A stretch of 23,710 nucleotides of DNA from Gnetum montanum (lineage: Eukaryota > Streptophyta > Gnetopsida > Gnetales > Gnetaceae), in contig MNCI01025128.1 in the NCBI GenBank assembly GCA_015680685.1, positions 416,692 through 440,401 on the forward strand. The letters run 5' to 3'. Every line of letters begins with the position of its first letter. Positions within the stretch are counted from its first letter, which is position 1. Below the pieces are notes generated by a model. That model was not told the origin of the DNA, ran no database searches, and was given only the letters and a program-made list of their open reading frames with translations. A program made the position numbers and the translations under genes. Positions 9,813-20,140 of this stretch are shown here, one piece after another.

Positions 9813-10046
9813 CCAGTTACAGTTTCATATACAAACCCAATCATTTTAACATTCATAATAGCAAACACACATTTGCACATAGTTCGCTCTATTACCACTG
9901 AGTTTATTTGGAGGTATCTGGGCTTTGGTATTGCCAAAGACCAGCAAGCACCTAAACCCAAATTCGAAGGGACCTTCATTTCTCATGGCCCTAGTCATGA
10001 GACCATGGGAAAAAGTTGGTGGTCCCAAATGGTTGCCAACACATAG
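9813..10046 (+). other. Stop-free coding-like frame, unidentified
   Basis: A + frame runs 77 codons from after TGA-TAA (9807-9812) to TAG at 10044-10046 with no ATG near its start. The C-terminal part (from 9885) is protein-like, with Trp, Gly and Pro well spread (TTEFIWRYLGFGIAKDQQ, later MGKSWWSQM). I cannot name a family. An overlapping minus frame (9979-9677, 100 codons) is also open, so strand is not certain. It may be a relic exon or a relic of a mobile element's coding region. Confidence 0.3.
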
Positions 10047-10493
10047 ATGTGACATCGCATACCATTAATGCTTTTTTTCCCTTAATTTCTTATAAATTTT
10101 GGAGGTTTTAGACTCCAAATTTGAGTTGGTTGATGGATCCTAAGCCTCTAAAGAAACTACCAAGCTTGACATGGATTTCAATAAAGCTTTAAGCTAATTT
10201 AAAATAAAAAAATTGATAAGCTCAATAATGGGCCAAGAATTGAAGTGTTTAGAGAAGATTTTGATAAGAATTTCAATGAAAATGAGCAAAAATGGATATT
10301 GAAATAATGCATAAAGTTAGAGAAGTTGCTTATGGTGTCTCAAAAGAGCATAAAATTACTCCACAACTTCTTTGATTATCTCTTCTTTGCCTATTAGAAG
10401 ACCTAGATTCGAAGGTCCTCCATATGTTGGGTCTTGTTCCACATCTTCCTTGGTTTCTTACCAAGATGGAGTGTAATCATGATATGCCTGTTT

Positions 10494-10581
10494 TATCAAT
10501 ATTGATAATAGGAGATTGTTGTTGATAGGATCACTAATTAATAATTAGTGTTTTTTTACTGAGATGCTAATGAGTTAGCAT
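10494..10581. repeat. Cluster of three perfect palindromes
   Basis: Three perfect inverted repeats occur within 88 bp. TATCAAT/ATTGATA (10494-10507) has no loop. CACTAATTA-A-TAATTAGTG (10532-10550) has a 1-base centre and is followed by T7. ATGCTAA-TGAG-TTAGCAT (10564-10581) has a 4-base loop. Such clustering is more than expected by chance even in AT-rich DNA. Confidence 0.8.
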
Positions 10582-10708
10582 TATTCTTTCTTTTAGCAAG
10601 TTCATGATGAGCTTCCATGCAATGATATTTGCTGAGTTGGACTTATATAAGCTAGTCTAATCTAGATATTTCATCAATCATTATGCACTCATTTACAATA
10701 GCTTCCAG

Positions 10709-10764
10709 TATCACCTTCATCAATATACTAGGGAGCATTGATGGAGCTTCCCTAGTAGGTGATA
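10709..10764. repeat. Foldback: 16-base arm against a split arm
   Basis: The right arm, TCCCTAGTAGGTGATA, pairs with TATCACCT (10709-10716) and ACTAGGGA (10727-10734), which are separated by a 10-base insertion. GC next to GC extends the inner stem with one bulge, and the loop is about 9 bases. It could be a miniature foldback element or transcript hairpin. Confidence 0.75.
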
Positions 10765-12566
10765 ATGTAATGTTACCTTGTAAATTCTACTATCTCATTT
10801 ATTTATCCTAGTAGAAAAACAAAGATAAATTTTAGATAGTAGGGAACTAGATGCTAGTAAATAATCTTCACTTAATAGGGTACGTCATCATCATTTATAT
10901 TGTTTTTATTATTACTCCTTATAGTGTTGTACAAGAAGCAAATATGTTGAATTAATGTATCTTTGATTTATTAAAATATGAATATTTTCAAAAGATAGAT
11001 CATTATGTTTTTAACAATGCTTGTTTATAGTATCAACTATTCTAGAACACTTGCAGCATTCCCAACAATGATGCCAATGATGAGTAGTGAGCATGGCCTA
11101 CACCTAACCATGCGATACATAAGTGCTGTGAGTGAGCATGTCTTCCATGGTTGGACCTATTGTAGCTTGTAAATATTTGATAGTTAATTGTAGATAACTA
11201 TCTTTCCACTTGTACTAGTTAGGGTTCTAAGCATATGATTCTAGTTCTAAGTAAGACATGATAATAATAATATTTGACATTTTAATTAACAAGACTAAAC
11301 TATTAAAATATAGAAATCAACTATGTAATCTAGTAAGCAATAAAGTAAATACTAGTATAGGCTAATGTAATCAACATTTATTTCTAATTTACCATACAAA
11401 ACCTAAACGTACATAATCATTAATGGTATTACCAATTATTCACTAATAAAAATACCAAGTAAATGCACAACTAGAATTACTAAATGATAATATGTTTGTA
11501 CTTGAAACTAGTGATACTCACAACATCATGTTACTATTATGTGTTGTAATGTAAATCATTATGCGAAGTATGTAAAAAGATAAATAACAGTGAAAGTAAA
11601 TGGTAAAAATGAAAATATTAAACTAAGTTAGAGTGTTATGATGAAGGAAATTAATCTTGATATTATTTCCATCATAAATTATGGTCAAGCATAGGTCACT
11701 CAAAAAAGACTTCGAAATATTAACTAAATTTACACTACAGTCACTTGCTAACTACTACTAGAATTTATGAAAATAAAATATAAGAGTCTCCCTACTTTCC
11801 AAAGTAATGTTGGCTTGAATGTAATAGCTGGTTTCTATTTATAACCATTAATTGAAACTACAAATTCATATCTTAGATATTACATTACAAGCTATGACAT
11901 TGTAGCTCATTAAAAAGACTATTCATCATCTCTCTTTCACCTTGTCATAGGTATAATTAATGGATTACTCAGTTTGAGTGTTAGATTCTCTATGGTATTA
12001 ATGCCTTTAAAAAGTTCACTTTTTCTTTTTGATCTTTTGCATAATTTAAGTAAAACAGTAATTATTTAAAATTATAAGAATGATCTTTCTAATTTTTATG
12101 GATTAATTGGCATTTAATTGTTCCTTTCTTATCCAAGATTTTCTACATTATTATAAGTTCTAATACTAGGATTTGACTAAGATTCAATTATCTATGGAAT
12201 GTCAACCATAATGTGCTATTGCAAAAGTATTAGATTTAGAAGATATAGAATACTTAAACTCCTTCAAAATTTAAGTGTTTTTTATAGTATTTGATTCATC
12301 ATGATTTGCCTATCGGTATTTGACGCTCTCATTTAGGTGTTTAAGATCCTAGATGTCCTCTTTAAAACATAGAAGACTCATTCATTTATTAGTTTTTTAC
12401 TTATTTGATTTCTCAAAGTTCTATTATTAATGTACCTCTTATATACATTGTTTTAAGCCAAGGTTGAGGGAAGTTTTATTTGGTAATACTCCTTAACTTC
12501 AAGGATTTTATCTTCACATTTGAAGTTACATTCATTTCCTTATTCTTTATATTATTTGGAAATTTA

Positions 12567-12589
12567 GATCATCATCATAATCATCATCC
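12567..12589 (-). repeat. GAT-rich 3' tail of the LINE
   Basis: GATGATGATTATGATGATGA-type trinucleotide repeats (minus strand) follow the LINE coding remnant at the expected distance and form its 3' terminus. Confidence 0.65.
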
Positions 12590-12930
12590 TAGCCTTGTTA
12601 CAATAAAATGGAGTTAGCTACATAAGTTATCTTTTACCATTCACCTCCATAAAGAGCTATATCTTATTTATTTGTAGTTTCTTCAAATAATCTTCAATCA
12701 TTTTTTCCATGTCTTCTTTGATCTTGGTTTCGATGGCTTTCTTAGAACAATGATGTAGCAATCTTCATTTATGGGCTCATTGTTTGATCTTCCTTGCACG
12801 TATCCAAAGCATCTAAGTAGCCATGCTTGTAGCTTATTTGAAATAGAAGCCACTTCAAGTCTTCCTTTAATGTTTGTATTTTATAGTTCATTGAAGCATT
12901 CACATTTCTACCACACTAATTTATTATTCA
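12567..12930 (-). mobile_element. LINE (RTE-type) 3' end, decayed
   Basis: On the minus strand one frame reads RLEVASISNKLQAWLLRCFG, then YVQGRSNNEPIN and RSKKTWKK, ending SSLWR. This matches the conserved C-terminal tail of plant RTE-type LINE reverse transcriptase proteins: a VAPI-x-x-KM/L-x-x-x-x-LRWFGHV-x-R-P block, then RPKKTW, then SLWR. At least four stops interrupt the frame. Immediately after it comes a GAT-rich microsatellite tail (12589-12567), as RTE elements end in short tandem repeats rather than poly(A). Only the 3' end is present, which is the usual 5' truncation of LINE insertions. Confidence 0.7.
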
Positions 12931-13551
12931 TGCCTCTTTTGTACTACCCAATATTCAAATTTAGATGTATGTAATTTATTATAAATATTCTCTAGCTATG
13001 TTATTCCTTTTTATACACATGGTGAAATCATTCAATACCTCATGTTTTAGTTGTAGCCTCGAATTTATACTTGATTCTTTTCTTTTTTCTATTTATAGAA
13101 ATCCTTTAATAGGATGTAAGAACCCAAGAGGATCCTTTTGAATGAGGGAAATTTCTAATACTTTTCCTACTCTAAAGAGGAGGCATTTTAGGATTGGTTG
13201 TAAGGATGAAAATCTAAAAAGACATCCCAAAACAATTGGGTCATTTTTCTTATATTTTGTTACAGTTACCTCTTTGGTGATTCTCTACGATTATACCTTG
13301 ACTTTCTTTTTCCTTTGTAATACATTTTATTTTTAGGTTCCAATAACCTTTCTATAATGCTTTTTTAACATAATCCCAACAAGCTTAGTGCACATATGCA
13401 TGTCAAGTAAATATAATTCCAAAATCTCAATAATGAAATAACATGAATATTAATATTAATTTCATCAAAATTCATAATACCTTATCATCTATAACATAAT
13501 CTACAATTTTTTTTGGGGATTTTGAAACTTCAAATATTTTTTTAACAATAT
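12931..13551. other. AT-rich DNA, no feature recognised
   Basis: This may include more of the LINE body upstream of its tail, but I cannot align it. The 64-codon + frame at 13142-13336 has no recognisable domain. Confidence 0.35.
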
Positions 13552-14042
13552 TTATATCACATTCACATTCCCTAATGGTGTTGCTTCATAACTAGGATGG
13601 TATTATTTTGTAATAATAAGTTGTAATTAATCTAAGAAGACCTTTAATGGAAGAGCATATTTCCATATAGACATGTCTCTTGAGAAAATATTTTGGGGCT
13701 TGACTTGAGGTATTTATACCTAGTAATTAGAGATAGTGCTATCATGGAGTTGCAGAGCTAGCAAAAATGAGTGATGGGTGTGAGGTAAAGTAGGATAAAA
13801 AGGTGAGTAACCATGCCTTCTATCCAATTCTAGGCCTAATTATGATGGTAGCATTGAATTACCTCTAAGAGATAGATGTGGAAGAAAGGTAAATACACTT
13901 ATTTTATTTATTTCCACATTTCCTTATTAATAAAGTTCCTTTTGATCTTATTTTGCATTTTTCTTATCATGTTCAGTACACATAATGTTGAATGTAGTGT
14001 ATGTTTAATGTTTGTCATGATATCTAGGAATGTGATGTCATA
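13552..14042 (+). mobile_element. Diverged LTR copy (same family as 20141-20722)
   Basis: Base-by-base reading aligns this segment with the reverse complement of 20141-20722. Shared blocks include CTCTTGAG, GGTATTTATAC, TGGAGTTGCAGAG, TGATGG with GTAGGA, AGATAGATGT with GAAGAAAG or CAAAGAAAG, and a terminal AGGAATG or AGAATG with GATGTCA. Similarity runs almost end to end with small indels, roughly two thirds identical by eye. Ends are blurred, so the start is placed within about 10 bp and the right end at GATGTCATA. Being opposite in orientation to its partner, it is not the partner's mate from one insertion. I see no clear target duplication. Confidence 0.7.
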
Positions 14043-16159
14043 ATTGATAACAAAGAAAATTGTAATTTAGGATAATTCAGAATAAAGGATTGACCATGAT
14101 GCAATGACAAACAATAAGCCACAATTGAAGGTGAACCATGAATCATCATTGGAAGTGCATCATGTCTAAGAGGAACCATGTTCATGGAGTATAATGACTT
14201 CAATGTATACCAATGATTATACTTCAACAGTATTAGATGAACAAAGGACCAACAATGTACATCAACTACAAAAGATTCTAGTAAAATAGTGGTAACATTC
14301 ATCTACATAATCATTAACCATTTCTTAATAATGTTTATTTTTCTTTAGTTTCCTAAGGATTCAAACCATTAGGTCCCTATTTTCCCAATAAATTAGTAAT
14401 CCTTAGCAAAACTATTTTAGGAACTTATCATATTATGGAGTTTTTTCATCCCTAGAACAACCAAACCCCAAATAGTAACAAATTTGATATTCCATACCTA
14501 TCTAGAATTTAGTTAGTAATATAGATCTATAAATCAATTTAAAACCTAATTGAATTAACGTAAGGAAATCAATCTAGTTAGTGTTTCTTTCAAATTAACT
14601 AGTCAAAGTCAATAGAAAGGGATAGGTAAGAAACTAACGTTCATTAAGATAATAATAATGTATCTCATCTTCTTAACCCCTCATTTAGACTTGATAAACC
14701 AAATTTGATAGTTCTTAGTACTAAAGTCATGGGTAGAATTAGGATATGTATACACATTAGGCATATCATGACTAAAATATATCCTTTTATCAAAGTATGT
14801 TATCATTTTACAAGTAAAAAACAAAACTTTATCTAGAGTGTTAATATTTCCCATAGACCATCTTAACAAAGCTAATTTGCAAAAATATATAATTTTAGTT
14901 TTCTAAAATTATAGAAAAATGAGATAGTTTTAAAGCATGAAATCATGTTCAATTCATAGTATTCTTTTAGAAAATTCTAACATTATCAATTTCATCTTAA
15001 TTCGATCTCTAGTTTGAGAGATATTGTAATATTTAGTTTTTTTGTCAAATGTGATTTTTTTTAAAAAAAGGTTTTATAAAGTTAAAACCTTTCAAAAGTT
15101 AAATTTTAAAATATTTGAGGCTTAAACAAACAACTTTAAACTTAAGAACTCAAACTCTTAAATTTCCTTCATCTAACTGCCTCATCAATCTTCAAGGTTA
15201 ACACATAGCATATATTTTAAAAATTTTAAAGAAATTCTAATAAAATAAAATAAAATAAAAATTTTACATCATCGTGCTAACATGTTGGAGCTATGTTGTA
15301 GGGTGGCACCTAGTCATACATCTAGCATAATGGAATTGTACTACAAAGAAGTGCTAGTCACATGACCTATGAGGCTACAAAACATAACCCTTGATTTTTG
15401 GCTATGAAGGCAAAAAACCTACATTTTCAGCTACCTCTTCTACCCACTACCAGTATAAATGCTACCATCTTCATTATTTTTGTTGTTGTTTTCTTTTCCA
15501 CCTTTGCCACCCCTACCATTGCCTTTACTAATTATCCACTACAAAAATCATCATGAAGGTAGGAACCCATAATGTTCATGGATACTACATATATGATAGG
15601 TTTTTACTAGCCCAACATCAGTAGAGATTACACTCATCATAGGTCTACACTAGCTTGGTATTTTTCATACTAGGTTGGATGGGTGGGAAAAGCCTTTTTT
15701 TGTTAATTTTTTTAAAAACCCAACTATTAAGTTCAAATACAAATTTTGGTTAATTTATGATCAATCTAACAATTGGGTTGGTTGGTAATCGTTGAAGTAA
15801 AAAATAGAAAGTTAAGTGTAGCTAGTCTAGAGTCATACTAGATGGAAGATCTTTTGAAAGTCTCAAAATTCATGCACAATAGTTTAACTATAAACAACCA
15901 TAACTTTCATAACTAAAATTATTTTTCTAAAAAAAAAAGTCATTTCTAGTAGATTTCAATCTTCTAGATGGGATGGTAAAGTTGGATTTAATGTATAAGA
16001 TCCTAAAAAGAAATTTTTAAACCTCTTCCTTGGAAGCTAAAATTATCATAACTTGAGCATCTAATGTTTCTTTTGGATAAATAAAGAGTCATTGCTAAGA
16101 TTTTTTAGCCTTATAAAATCAATGGCAATGTTAGGTTAATCATACATAAATCTAATAAT
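14043..16159. other. AT-rich DNA, no gene recognised
   Basis: It contains a perfect 9-bp stem (AAAGGTTTT 15067-15075, AAAACCTTT 15084-15092) and a (TAAAA)4 microsatellite (15241-15260). The minus frame 14302-14024 is open for 92 codons but has no domain. Just after the LTR copy, TTGATAACAAAG (about 14044-14055) distantly resembles a tRNA-Met primer site; this is too weak to call. Confidence 0.35.
15241..15260. repeat. (TAAAA)4 microsatellite
   Basis: Four exact TAAAA units in AT-rich DNA. Confidence 0.9.
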
Positions 16160-16730
16160 ATTGGCCAAGAGGCCAACTACTATTTGAATGGACTTTATCA
16201 TGTAAAATAAAAAGTTATTATCATAAGATATGAACATTTTACAAAAATTATTATTTTTGCTAAGATGCCAACTACAAATACTTTTTCATAAAAGATAAAT
16301 AATTATAATCATAATAGTGGGTCAAAAAATAAATTTTTATGAAAAATTTTGAGGATAAGCTGATAATTGGGAATACATTGGGAATTATGTCTCTAGATTG
16401 ACATACACAGGGTGCTATTACTAGGCTTTAAACCCAGTAACCTTGAGTACAATGCAATGTATGTATTATTATTCAATAGTTATCATTAGAATGCTAGATC
16501 AAAAGATGAACTTTTTCATGAGAATTATTATGGATATGTATTGGCAGCATTCTAACATGGAAAATAAATGATTATCATCATAACCTCAGACTAAAAGATG
16601 AACTTTTTTATGAAAACTATTATGGGTATATAATGGCTTGTTCAATAATGTTGAGCCATGAGATGTACTTTTTCATATGAATTATTATGAGTATGTAATG
16701 ATTCGTTTACCAAGACATAACTTAAGACTA
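16160..16730. repeat. Old degenerate tandem array, period about 70-100 bp
   Basis: A block of the form AGATGAACTTTTTCATGA, AATTATTATG, GTATGTAATG recurs from about 16495, 16588 and 16651. Related pieces appear at 16196-16330, where the GAGGCCAACTAC / GATGCCAACTAC pair at 16169 and 16266 gives a 97-bp step. Units are heavily diverged. It borders the hairpin-unit array on the right. Confidence 0.6.
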
Positions 16731-16739
16731 AATAACTAC

Positions 16740-18870
16740 CTTAGAGTTTGCCAAGTCAACTCTAAGGTTTAAATCTTTAAAGTAGCTCTACGAAGTGGTT
16801 CCATGATCACATCAAAGATTATATGAAGTTAGCTCATAGAGTTGGAAAGAAACTCTACAAATTGGCTCTTCCACATGGGCATCATCTTATGATAACTTGA
16901 AGAGTAAAAAGAGACTCTAAAAAATGGTTCTGCAAGCCATGTCATCATTTGGTCATGAAAAATGAAAAGATCTTATACATAGAACAAGAATTCTACCTCA
17001 CAAAAAACTTATTTTTGGTTCTATCACTTAAACTTCATTAATGCAACTAAGATTCATAAAGCTTAAAAGTTTAAGTGAAATTCGTTTTGCCATGAGGAGG
17101 TTTGTAGAGCTATAAAATGGTTCTACTAAATAACTCTACCACGTAAGCTCTCTGATTAATGTGTGTTTGTAGAGCCAAAATATAGATTTACAAAGAAAAG
17201 CTAAAATTGGTTCTACAAGCCACATCAACTGTGTAGATCAACCTCTCCACTTTAGCTCTTGAAAAGTCAGTAGGCTTGTAGAACTGAGAAAACTAGTTTG
17301 GGATGAAAGATTTTAAATGACCATGCCATATTAGCATAAATAGGGAGCTCATGGAACCAAATATTAGCTCTACAAAATGATTTTGCCATATCATTTTGCT
17401 ATGTGTCGCTAGATTCATAGAGCTAAAAAGAGGTTCTACAAAAAGACTCTTTCACATCAGCATCTTGGTGTAGAGCTAGTTCAGTAAACCTAGATTTATA
17501 TTCCACAAACAAAGTCTTCCATGTCAGCATTAGCTACATTAGCTTCTAATAAGGCCTACTTTGTAGAACAAAAAATGGATTCTACAAGATAGTTCCACAA
17601 GTGATAAGCTTAATCCTATAGCTATATTCTTGTTTTTTCCACATAAGCTAGTTAATGAGGTTCATAGAAGCAACATTAGTTCTACAAGAAGAAGTGTAAG
17701 TGGTTCTATGAGCCACATCATTATGCAAAGTGAGAGCTCAAAATTAAATGTTTTTGGCTCTGCCAAGTCATCCTTGAAAAAAGGCACATTGTTGGTAGAG
17801 CTAAAATTCAACCATACTTAGAAAACCTACTTTTATTCCTCCACATTAGCATTAGAAAAGCAATGTTGCTCATATAGCAAAAATATGTCTCTACAAAGTA
17901 ACTATAAAATGAACATCACCACATTAGCATTTGTCACATTAACCAACTTGTAGATCTAGTTCACAGAGTTAAATTTTCATTCTACAAGTGAGCTTTGCCA
18001 CATCAATGTTTGCTACATTCACAAAATTCCACTTCAATTTCTAATAAAAGGTTGGTTAATAGAATGATATTTCCATTCAAAAATAAACTATTTCATGTTA
18101 GCACCTACCATGTCATCTTCTACCATGTAAGCTACTTCCTTAAAGTGGATTTATAGAACCAAGATTCAATTCTACAAAGAAAGCTAGAATAGCCCTACAA
18201 GCTACATCATCGCTTGTCCATGTTAGCATGTAGAGGAAAGCTCATAAAACCAAAAATTAGCCTTATAAGAAAATTTTACTTAATTAGCTTTGCAACATCA
18301 AAAGAAAGATAGTGAAATTAACTATAAACATGACACATGGATCCCATTTAAGGGAAGTTTATAGAGTGGAAAATTGACTCTACAATGGAAGCTAAAAATG
18401 ATTCTACTCATAGTAAAGCCTTCATCGAGCCAAAATATGGCTATGCAAAATAGTTCTAAAAAATGACCTCTCCATGTTAGCTCTTCAAACAAATGGAAAT
18501 GGCTCTTCTACATTCATGGCTATTCAAATAAGTACATAAAGATAAAAATTTTCTCTATAGAAGGTTCCATAAATAACTTTAAGGTCTCAACACCACATCA
18601 GCTTATAATGCAGGCTTTATAAAGGTAAAAATGAGGTCTAAAAATAGACCTTAAAATAGCTAAGCCATGTCAGTGTCTTCTACATTAGCATGAAGAACCA
18701 ACATCTGAAGTGAAATTCAGCTCTACAAATAAGTGCAAAAATGGCTCTTCTACATCAGCTCATTCAAAGAGCAATTTTGTGAAGCACAAAAGGCTCTATA
18801 AGTTAACTTCAAAATGGTTCTACAAGCTAGATCAAATCTCAGGCCTACCAAGAATTATGCTTGTGTGCAT
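16740..18870. repeat. Degenerate satellite of hairpin-forming units, about 20 copies
   Basis: Over 2.1 kb the same motif order recurs: TTGTAGAGCC, an A-rich loop, GGTTCTACAA or GGCTCTACAA, an AGCTCT piece, then CCACATCAGCAT. Clear units begin near 16837, 17104, 17170, 17418, 17470, 17563, 17665, 17955, 18154, 18360, 18617 and 18782. I count a little over 20, spaced about 50-130 bp and about 93 bp on average. The two arms of each unit are reverse complements of each other, so the ancestral unit forms a 10-bp stem around a short A-rich loop. No reading frame stays open across it. Confidence 0.75.
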
Positions 18871-19330
18871 TTTATTTTTAATCTAGCTTAGTGAAAGGGG
18901 TAGCAAAAATCACATTGGATTCTTTCATAAGATAAGCTTGAAGTTGGAAAGAAGTGCTTTAAACTAATATTTAAATCCCTTAAGCCTTAAATGAGGTAGT
19001 TCAAACAAGACCAAATTCTACAAAAAGTAAATTATGTAGCCTACTTCAAGTGAGCAAATTTAAGAGAGAAGCTCTGAATATTAAAGAGTGAGATTTGGAC
19101 ATTTTTTGAACATATAGCCATTAACATCCAGAGCTAAAGACTAAAGTAGAGTTGAGATCTAGAATAGAGTAGAACAGAGAGCTACCATTAACATAATAGA
19201 AAAGCTTTGAATTACAAAAAGGATCAAAATATTACACAAAGAGAAAAAGGAGGCTCCCTAGAAATTTCAAGATGTTGACATGTTTACCTTCTCAAAGTAT
19301 TTGTAGTAATATAATCTAAATATTTATTAG
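18871..19330. other. Unassigned AT-rich DNA
   Basis: Nothing recognised. It ends in a TTTATTAG that would serve as a splice acceptor in front of the coding-like frame at 19331. Confidence 0.35.
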
Positions 19331-20140
19331 CTTCGTCAATGGATTAATGTTGTGCATCTAAACCTAAATGTAGAAGCTAACTTATTTAATTTTGATGAAG
19401 ATCAGGAACTAATAGAAAAGTTAGGTTTGCAATCAATAGAATCATTAGAACAATGGTGAGAGATTTATAAGAAGAAAGGGCTACATAAGCTAGGTTTTAG
19501 ACAGAGGAAATCTTATCCAAGAGATCCTAAATCATCTCATAGCAGAGACATTTTATAACAAGGAGAAGCTATGAATTATAAGAAACATTGAGTGATTTAT
19601 TAATATAAGTGTTAAGAAGGCATATGAAATCTATAGATTAATTAAGGTAGACATTATAGAGATTGAGATTCACCAATATAATGAAAAGTTCTTAGCAAAA
19701 GATTTTGGAGCCATCTAGAGTCAAGGAAAGCTATCAAGCTACCTCTAGCTAACTTGGCGAAGGCATGGGGATATAGAAACACCATTCCAAAGGCTTCTAA
19801 GCTTAGGTTTTTCTATCAAATTTTTCATTTTTACCTTAAATTTCTAGTCTAGCTATAAGATAAATATTATTTCATATTTATACATCTAGGCATGGAAGGC
19901 ATTGAAGAATAATAAACATTTCTTTCCTATTCAATTTATGAACAATGCTACACATGATAGTTTATTTAAGATCGAAGGACAAGGAGCTTATTTAACCTTC
20001 AGCTAATTTTTATTAGATTGCCTATTAAGTAAGGTTCTAGATCCTAAGAGGATAGCTCCAATTTCTGTAGGATATGCTTCACAGAGAAGGGCTTGACTAG
20101 AAGACCCCTATTATGATTTCTTTCCAATTGTTTATCAAAG
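19331..20140 (+). pseudogene. Decayed protein-coding region, family unknown
   Basis: Three neighbouring segments read as protein on the + strand. 19331-19555 is 75 codons with a single TGA at codon 43 (motifs LIEKLGLQSIESLEQW and RQRKSYPRDPKSS). About 19604-19810, in another frame, carries KKAYEIYRLIKVDIIEIEIH, LAKDFGAI and ETPFQRLLSLG, with two or three stops. 19890-20140, frame starting AWKALKNNKHFFPIQ, carries KIEGQGAYLTFS and DPKRIAPISVGYASQRRA, with two stops. The segments begin after plausible acceptors (TTTATTAG, ACATCTAG), and the second ends at CTTAG-GTTTTT, so one short intron of about 82 bp is possible. I do not recognise the family. It could be a cellular pseudogene or the coding part of a mobile or viral-derived element. 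Confidence 0.4.

Larger units (their letters stand above)
10047..12566. other. AT-rich DNA with foldbacks, no gene recognised
   Basis: Apart from the inverted repeats at 10494-10581 and 10709-10764, nothing can be assigned. A TATATAAG-type element near 10645 and the nearby foldbacks could belong to an old LTR or miniature element, but I find neither a boundary pair nor a second copy in the window. Confidence 0.4.

Noticed and set aside
9677-9979. Minus-strand 100-codon protein gene
   Set aside because: No family is recognised and it overlaps a more protein-like + frame. It is kept only as an ambiguity in the 9813-10046 entry.
10475-10760. A further LTR, with TATATAAG and nearby TG/CA
   Set aside because: No matching ends, polypurine tract, primer site or second copy could be found.
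14044-14055. tRNA-Met primer-binding site after the LTR copy
   Set aside because: Three mismatches in twelve bases in AT-rich DNA, and the equivalent position by the other LTR is no better.
14024-14302. Minus-strand 92-codon frame beside the LTR copy
   Set aside because: It overlaps the LTR end, has no domain and has no conserved neighbour.
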